From: Demequina sp. NBRC 110055 | GTDB lineage: Bacteria; Actinomycetota; Actinomycetes; Actinomycetales; Demequinaceae | DNA length: 64,000 nucleotides | Reading direction: 5' to 3' | Assembly: GCF_002090135.1 (NCBI RefSeq) | Contig: NZ_BBRL01000004.1 | Coordinates: 620,001 to 684,000, forward strand | In this document: piece after piece, positions 59,609 through 64,000 of the stretch | Layout: each line of letters starts with the position of its first letter | Numbering within the stretch: position 1 is the first letter of the stretch | The notes under the pieces: model-generated | The model's database searches: none | Told to the model about the DNA's origin: nothing | The model's input: the letters and a program-made list of their open reading frames with translations, nothing else | Made by a program: the position numbers and the translations under genes

Positions 59609-59737
59609 CTCTCGCCTCGGGAAGCCGCACGGGACCGCCTCAGGCGACCGGCGCAGCGGCCGCCCTGGCGGGGCCGATGGGCAGCACGCCCGCCGGTACT
59701 CTTGACCCGTATCCGACCGCGGCCATTAAGGGACGAC

Positions 59738-62038
59738 ATGACCGACGCACGCGACCAGCACCTCGACACCGTCGAGAACGCATCCGCCACTCCCGAACAG
59801 GACATGCCGTTCGCGGAGTTGGGCCTCAAGCCCGACGAGTACGCGCAGATCGTCGATCTGCTGGGACGGCGCCCCACCGCGGCTGAGCTCGCCATGTACT
59901 CCGTCATGTGGTCCGAGCACTGCTCGTACAAGTCGTCCAAGGTGCACCTCAAGCAGTTCGGCGAGAAGACCACGCCTGAGATGAAGGAACGTCTCATGGT
60001 CGGCATGGGCGAGAACGCGGGCGTGGTCGATATCGGCGACGGCTGGGCGGTCACGTTCAAGGTCGAGTCCCACAACCACCCGTCGTACGTCGAGCCCTAC
60101 CAGGGCGCCGCGACGGGCGTGGGCGGCATCGTCCGCGACATCCTCGCCATGGGCGCGCGTCCCGTCGCCGCGATGGACGAGCTGCGTTTTGGCGACATCG
60201 ATCACCCCGACACCGCCCGTGTAGTTCACGGCGTGGTGGGTGGCGTGGGTGGCTACGGCAACTCGCTGGGCCTTCCCAACATCGGCGGCGGTTCGCTGTT
60301 TGACAAGAGCTTCCAGGGCAACCCCCTGGTCAACGCCCTGTGTGTGGGCGTCATGAAGCACGAGGACATCCACCTGGCCTCCGCCGAGGGCGTCGGCAAC
60401 AAGGTGGTCCTGTTCGGCGCGCGCACGGGTGGCGACGGCATCGGCGGTGCCTCGATCCTCGCCTCGGAGACCTTCGAGGACGGTGTGCCCGCCAAACGCC
60501 CCTCGGTTCAGGTGGGCGACCCCTTCATGGAGAAGGTGCTCATCGAGTGCTGCCTCGAGCTGTTCCGCGCGGACGTGGTGCAGGGTATCCAAGACCTCGG
60601 CGCCGCCGGCATCTCGTGCGCGACCTCGGAGCTCGCGAGTAACGGCTCGGGCGGCATGCACGTGTGGCTCGACGACGTCCTGCTGCGCGACCCCACCCTG
60701 AACGCCGGCGAGATCCTCATGTCGGAGTCGCAGGAGCGCATGATGGCGGTCGTCACTCCCGACAAGCTCGACCAGTTCATGGCCATCACCGCCAAGTGGG
60801 ACGTCGAGTCCTCCGTGGTGGGCGAGGTCAACGACTCGGGTCGCCTCACCATCGATCACCACGGTCAGCGCATCGTCGACGTCGACCCGCGCACCGTGGC
60901 CCACGAGGGTCCCACCTACCACCGCCCCTACGCGCGTCCCGCGTGGATGGACGGTCTGCAGGGGGACACCTACGCGGCCGAGCTTCCCGCGACCGGCAAG
61001 GAGCTTCGCCAGGCGGTCGTCGACCTCATGGCGAGCCCCAACCTGTCCGACCGCTCGTGGATCACCAACCAGTACGACCGGTACGTGCAGGGCAACACCG
61101 CCGCCGCCCGCCCCGACACCGTCGGCGTGGTGCGGGTGGACGAGGAGACCGGGCGCGGCGTCGCGATCGCGACGCGATCCAACGACCGCTACACGAAGCT
61201 CGACCCGTACAACGGCGCTCGCCAGTCCGTGGTCGCCGCCTACCGCGCCGTCGCCATCGCCGGCGCGACGCCCACGGCCATCACCGACGGCCTGAACTTC
61301 GGCTCGCCCGAGGACCCCGACGCCATGTGGCAGTTCGTTGAGGCTATTCGCGGGTTGGCGGACGTGTGCCAGGAGCTCGGCGTGCCCGTCACCGGTGGCA
61401 ACGTGTCGCTGTACAACGGCACGGGCGAGCCCGGCCGCATCGACAGCTCCATCAACCCCACCGCGATCGTGGGCATGCTCGGCATCTTCGATGACGTCGA
61501 GCGCGTCACCCCCAGCGGCTGGCGCCAGGACGGCCTCATTCTTTACGTGCTCGGCACCACCGGCGCGGACTTCGACGGCTCGCGCTTCGCGGAACTGTCC
61601 GGCCACCTGGGCGGCGACGCCCCCACGGTCGACATCGCGGCCGAGAAGACCCTGGCCGAGGTCATGGTCGCCTGCTCGCGCGACGGGCTGGCCGATGCCG
61701 CCCGTGAGATCGGCGAGGGTGGCCTCGCCGCCGCGCTGGCTCAGGCCTCGCTGCGCTACGGCGTGGGTGCCCGCATCGTCCTCGACGAGCTGTGCGAGCG
61801 CGACGGTGTCACGCCCGCTCAGGCGCTGTTCTCGGAGACCCAGGGCCGCGTGCTCGTGGGCGTGATCCGCGAGGACGAGCCGCGCTTCACTGCGATGCTC
61901 GAGGCCCGCGGCGTGCCCGCCGTGCGCGTGGGCTACACGGTGCCGGAGTCCTCGATCGAGGTGCAGGGACAGTTCGAGCTGCCGCTCGACGACCTGCGCG
62001 CGGCCTGGTCGCACACGGTCCCGGCGCACTTCGCCTAA
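59738..62038 (+). CDS. purL: FGAM synthase large subunit PurL
   Basis: A 766-residue synthetase of the small (PurSQL) type that makes formylglycinamidine ribonucleotide from FGAR, ATP and ammonia supplied by PurQ. Landmarks are [56 protein letters not shown], the second half [20 protein letters not shown] and [10 protein letters not shown], and [11 protein letters not shown] near the end. I start it at the ATG at 59738, with AAGGGA upstream; an ATG at 59702 is possible. A TTGACC at 59702-59707 and CATTAA at 59724-59729 could be its promoter. A GGCCGATGC copy (61690) codes GLADAAR. Confidence 0.97.
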   Translation: MTDARDQHLDTVENASATPEQDMPFAELGLKPDEYAQIVDLLGRRPTAAELAMYSVMWSEHCSYKSSKVHLKQFGEKTTPEMKERLMVGMGENAGVVDIGDGWAVTFKVESHNHPSYVEPYQGAATGVGGIVRDILAMGARPVAAMDELRFGDIDHPDTARVVHGVVGGVGGYGNSLGLPNIGGGSLFDKSFQGNPLVNALCVGVMKHEDIHLASAEGVGNKVVLFGARTGGDGIGGASILASETFEDGVPAKRPSVQVGDPFMEKVLIECCLELFRADVVQGIQDLGAAGISCATSELASNGSGGMHVWLDDVLLRDPTLNAGEILMSESQERMMAVVTPDKLDQFMAITAKWDVESSVVGEVNDSGRLTIDHHGQRIVDVDPRTVAHEGPTYHRPYARPAWMDGLQGDTYAAELPATGKELRQAVVDLMASPNLSDRSWITNQYDRYVQGNTAAARPDTVGVVRVDEETGRGVAIATRSNDRYTKLDPYNGARQSVVAAYRAVAIAGATPTAITDGLNFGSPEDPDAMWQFVEAIRGLADVCQELGVPVTGGNVSLYNGTGEPGRIDSSINPTAIVGMLGIFDDVERVTPSGWRQDGLILYVLGTTGADFDGSRFAELSGHLGGDAPTVDIAAEKTLAEVMVACSRDGLADAAREIGEGGLAAALAQASLRYGVGARIVLDELCERDGVTPAQALFSETQGRVLVGVIREDEPRFTAMLEARGVPAVRVGYTVPESSIEVQGQFELPLDDLRAAWSHTVPAHFA

Positions 62039-62091
62039 CCCTTCGCAGATGCGCCGCGGGTCGTCGCCGCGGGTGTGACACGCTAGAGGGC

Positions 62092-62517
62092 ATGCCCGCC
62101 CCGAGGACCACCCGCCGCCGCATCGACATCGAGGCCGGCCGCGCCGCCGTGCACGCGTGGCGCGGCTCCACTCGCGAGGCCGACCTCCACGCACCCCAGG
62201 CCGCCACGGCGCCCGACGCTCAGCCCGCCATCGACCGCCCCACCCTCGCGACCGCGGTGCGCTTCACGCTCGAGGAGCTGGCGTCTCGCGCACCCGGCAA
62301 TGCGCTTGAGGTGCGGGTACCGCCCTTCGGGGCGACGCAGTGCATCGAGGGTCCCACGCACCGCCGCGGCACCCCGCCCGCGGTCGTGGAGATGAAGCCC
62401 GAGGTGTGGCTCGCCTTGGCGACGGGGCGAGTGTCGTGGGCCGATGCTGTGGCAGCCGGCCAGGTCGACGCCTCGGGTGAGCGCTCCGACCTCTCCGCGT
62501 TGTTGCCGCTCGACTGA
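62092..62517 (+). CDS. Sterol-carrier-like (SCP2-type) small protein
   Basis: A 141-residue protein with an Ala-rich N-terminus and a C-terminal part (LEVRVPPFGATQCIEGPTHR, VVEMKPEVWLALATGRVSWA) that matches actinobacterial proteins labelled sterol carrier family, which are often found next to purine genes. Ligand and role are unknown. The ATG at 62092 is preceded by TAGAGGG, which could be either a weak ribosome site or part of a promoter. It follows purL by 53 bases. A GGCCGATGC copy (62439) codes the WADAVAAG stretch of the conserved motif. Confidence 0.75.
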   Translation: MPAPRTTRRRIDIEAGRAAVHAWRGSTREADLHAPQAATAPDAQPAIDRPTLATAVRFTLEELASRAPGNALEVRVPPFGATQCIEGPTHRRGTPPAVVEMKPEVWLALATGRVSWADAVAAGQVDASGERSDLSALLPLD

Positions 62518-62550
62518 GCGCCCGCCCGGCCCCTACGGAGACCAGGGTCG

Positions 62551-62664
62551 AAGCGTTTCGCAACCGCGGCATCGGCCGTGAGGAAAGTCACGATTCGGTG
62601 ACTTTGGTGACAAGACTTGGCAAGCGCCCACTGCCCGCCTACTGTGACATGTAAGCGTTTGCGA
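62551..62664 (+). promoter_or_regulatory. Promoter with two LacI-type operators
   Basis: The -35 TTGGCA (62617-62622) and -10 TACTGT (62640-62645) are 17 bp apart. Two sites with the LacI-family core AANCGNTT, both reading AAGCGTTT, lie at 62553-62560 and 62653-62660, exactly 100 bp apart; the second sits at the transcription start. This fits sugar-responsive repression by DNA looping. A reverse GGCCGATGC copy lies at 62571. This covers most of the 233-base gap. Confidence 0.65.
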
Positions 62665-62750
62665 AGCCGCGAAGCAGCGGCGGAGCTCTCGCCGCTTCGG
62701 CACCGCGACGGCTCGCCGAAGCCCACTCAACGAGGAGGAGGGTGCTTCAC

Positions 62751-64000
62751 ATGAAGCGACGTTTCATCGCCCCCATGGCCGCGCTCGCGGCAGCGGGGCT
62801 CGTGCTGGCGGGCTGTTCGTCCGACAGCGACCCAGAAGAGACCACCGACACCACGGCAACGGGTGGCACCGACGGTGGCGACGGCGGCGAGATGATGGCC
62901 GGCTGCGAGGACTACGCCGACTACGGCACGTTTGACGGCGCTGAGGTCGAGCTCTACGGCACCATCTCTGGCGTCGAGGCCGAGCAACTCACGGAGTCGA
63001 TCATGACGTTCGAGGAGTGCACGGGCATCGACGTGACGTACAACGGCTCGGACGAGTTCGAGACCGAGATCAACGTCCGCGTCGAGGGCGGCAACGCTCC
63101 CGACCTTGCCATCATCCCGCAGCCCGGTCTGCTGCAGCGCGTGGTTGGCACGGGCGCGGTGGTTCCCGCTCCCGAGGCCGTCTCGGCCAACGTCGACGAG
63201 TTCTGGTCCGAGGACTGGAAGAACTACGGCACGGTCGGCACCACGTTCTACGCCGCTCCGCTGATGGCCTCCGTCAAGGGCTGGGTCTGGTACTCGCCCT
63301 CTGAGTTCTCCGAGAAGGGCTACGAGGTCCCCACTACGTGGGACGAGCTCATGACTCTCACCGAGACGATGGCGGCCGATGGAGGTAGCGACAGCTACAA
63401 GCCGTGGTGCATCGGCTTCGAGTCTGGCACCGCGACCGGCTGGCCGGGCACGGACTGGATCGAGGACCTGGTCCTTCGCCAGCACGGCGCCGACGCCTAC
63501 GACCAGTGGGTGGCCGGTGACCTCGACTTCACCTCGCCCGAGATCACGGAATCCTTCGAGTCCTTCGGCGCGATCGCCACGAACCCGGACTACGTCAATG
63601 GTGGTCTGGGTGACCCGTCGTCCATCGTGGAGACCTCGTTCCAGGAGGCCGGCCTCCAGATCCTCGAGGGCAACTGCTCGCTGCACCACCAGGCCTCGTT
63701 CTACGAGGCTCAGTGGCCCGAGGGCACCACGGTCGCAGAAGACGGCGACATCTGGGCCTTCCTCACGCCCAACATCAACGCGGATGACCCCGCGGCGGTG
63801 ACCGGCGGTGGCGAGTTCGTGGCCGCGTTCAACGAGGAGGAGCCCACCCAGGCCCTCCAGGCCTTCCTGTCCTCGGACACCTGGGCCAACGAGCGCGTCT
63901 CGATCGGTGGAGTCATCTCGGCCAACAAGGGTCTCGACCCGGCCAACGCCTCGAGCCCCATCGGCCAGGCCTCCATCGAGATCCTGCAGGGAGAGGACAC
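62751..64000 (+). CDS. Sugar ABC transporter substrate-binding lipoprotein (partial)
   Basis: The first 416 residues of an extracellular family 1 solute-binding protein; the gene runs off the window. The signal peptide ends in the lipobox LAGC with Cys at 22, followed by an acidic Thr/Gly linker. The mature part has VELYGTISGVEAEQLTESI, GGNAPDLAIIPQPGLLQRVV, WYSPSEFSEKGYEVPTTWDE and, further on, GGGEFVAAFNEEEPTQALQA, as in alpha-glucoside-type (AglE) binding proteins; the sugar is not certain. GAGGAGGAG precedes the ATG. Permease genes probably follow beyond the edge. LacI-type sites upstream suggest sugar control. Confidence 0.92.
   Translation, partial: MKRRFIAPMAALAAAGLVLAGCSSDSDPEETTDTTATGGTDGGDGGEMMAGCEDYADYGTFDGAEVELYGTISGVEAEQLTESIMTFEECTGIDVTYNGSDEFETEINVRVEGGNAPDLAIIPQPGLLQRVVGTGAVVPAPEAVSANVDEFWSEDWKNYGTVGTTFYAAPLMASVKGWVWYSPSEFSEKGYEVPTTWDELMTLTETMAADGGSDSYKPWCIGFESGTATGWPGTDWIEDLVLRQHGADAYDQWVAGDLDFTSPEITESFESFGAIATNPDYVNGGLGDPSSIVETSFQEAGLQILEGNCSLHHQASFYEAQWPEGTTVAEDGDIWAFLTPNINADDPAAVTGGGEFVAAFNEEEPTQALQAFLSSDTWANERVSIGGVISANKGLDPANASSPIGQASIEILQGED

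Noticed and set aside
59726..62194. Open frame of 822 codons on the minus strand opposite purL
   Set aside because: It is a shadow of the codon bias of purL: low-complexity Arg/Gly/His/Val text with no recognisable motif.

Overview
The window is GC-rich (about 70 percent) and densely coded on both strands. It looks like a chromosomal segment of an actinobacterium, most likely in the order Micrococcales. The pointers are purS/purQ/purL for FGAM synthase, a Septum_form-type lipid-free membrane protein, a DUF222/HNH gene, MntR/DtxR-type metal control, many GTG starts, and many genes that start 6-7 bases after a TANNNT -10 box (leaderless mRNAs). Species assignment is inference. I saw no rRNA, tRNA, CRISPR array, insertion sequence or prophage. 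No stretch over 300 bases lacks a gene; the longest gaps are 62518-62750 and 1812-2022.

Layout. 10-1811: a two-component system (minus strand). 2023-7590: LRV-type membrane protein, Septum_form protein, exonuclease III, an SDR, pyrE, a membrane protein, a LysE-type exporter divergent from an Lrp/AsnC regulator. 7696-10445: lemA, purT, a SpoU methyltransferase, a MORN-like protein. 10485-13699: a manganese/zinc-type ABC transporter with its DtxR-family regulator. 13797-21100: fba, purA, purD-purC, a TRIC channel protein, a lipoprotein, purS-purQ. 21130-27600: small enzymes (ABM, ASCH, two RibD_C/DHFR-like, LLM oxidoreductase), two tiny membrane proteins, dgt, and a GNAT-kinase fusion. 27618-29900: a 760-residue TIM-barrel plus APH-kinase fusion. 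30057-37079: a racemase, then a MerR regulator, pntA-pntB, copZ and copA, with matching MerR-type operators before merR and copZ. 37086-46250: PrsW-family protease with a partner, DUF222/HNH, metZ, a large lamin-tail surface protein, a rhodanese. 46286-58508: an ABC exporter operon with one ATPase, four FtsX-type permeases and a stand-alone ectodomain protein, next to a split two-component system that encloses a yefM-yoeB toxin-antitoxin pair and a phosphoribosyltransferase. 58573-64000: two small paralogous proteins, purL, an SCP-like protein and a sugar-type ABC binding lipoprotein that runs off the end.

How the genes fit together. Most of the purine pathway (purT, purA, purD, purC, purS, purQ, purL), together with pyrE, dgt and a purine-type phosphoribosyltransferase, is spread over the window in short operons. 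Copper efflux (copZA) and the proton-pumping transhydrogenase share one neighbourhood under what looks like MerR control.

The most unusual signal is not a gene. The 9-mer GGCCGATGC (either strand) occurs about 48 times by hand count, against about two expected from base composition. It often extends to GGCCGATGCCGTGG. It is enriched between genes and in disordered protein linkers, and once forms a perfect palindrome. It behaves like a genome-wide signal sequence of uptake-sequence type; its function is unknown to me.
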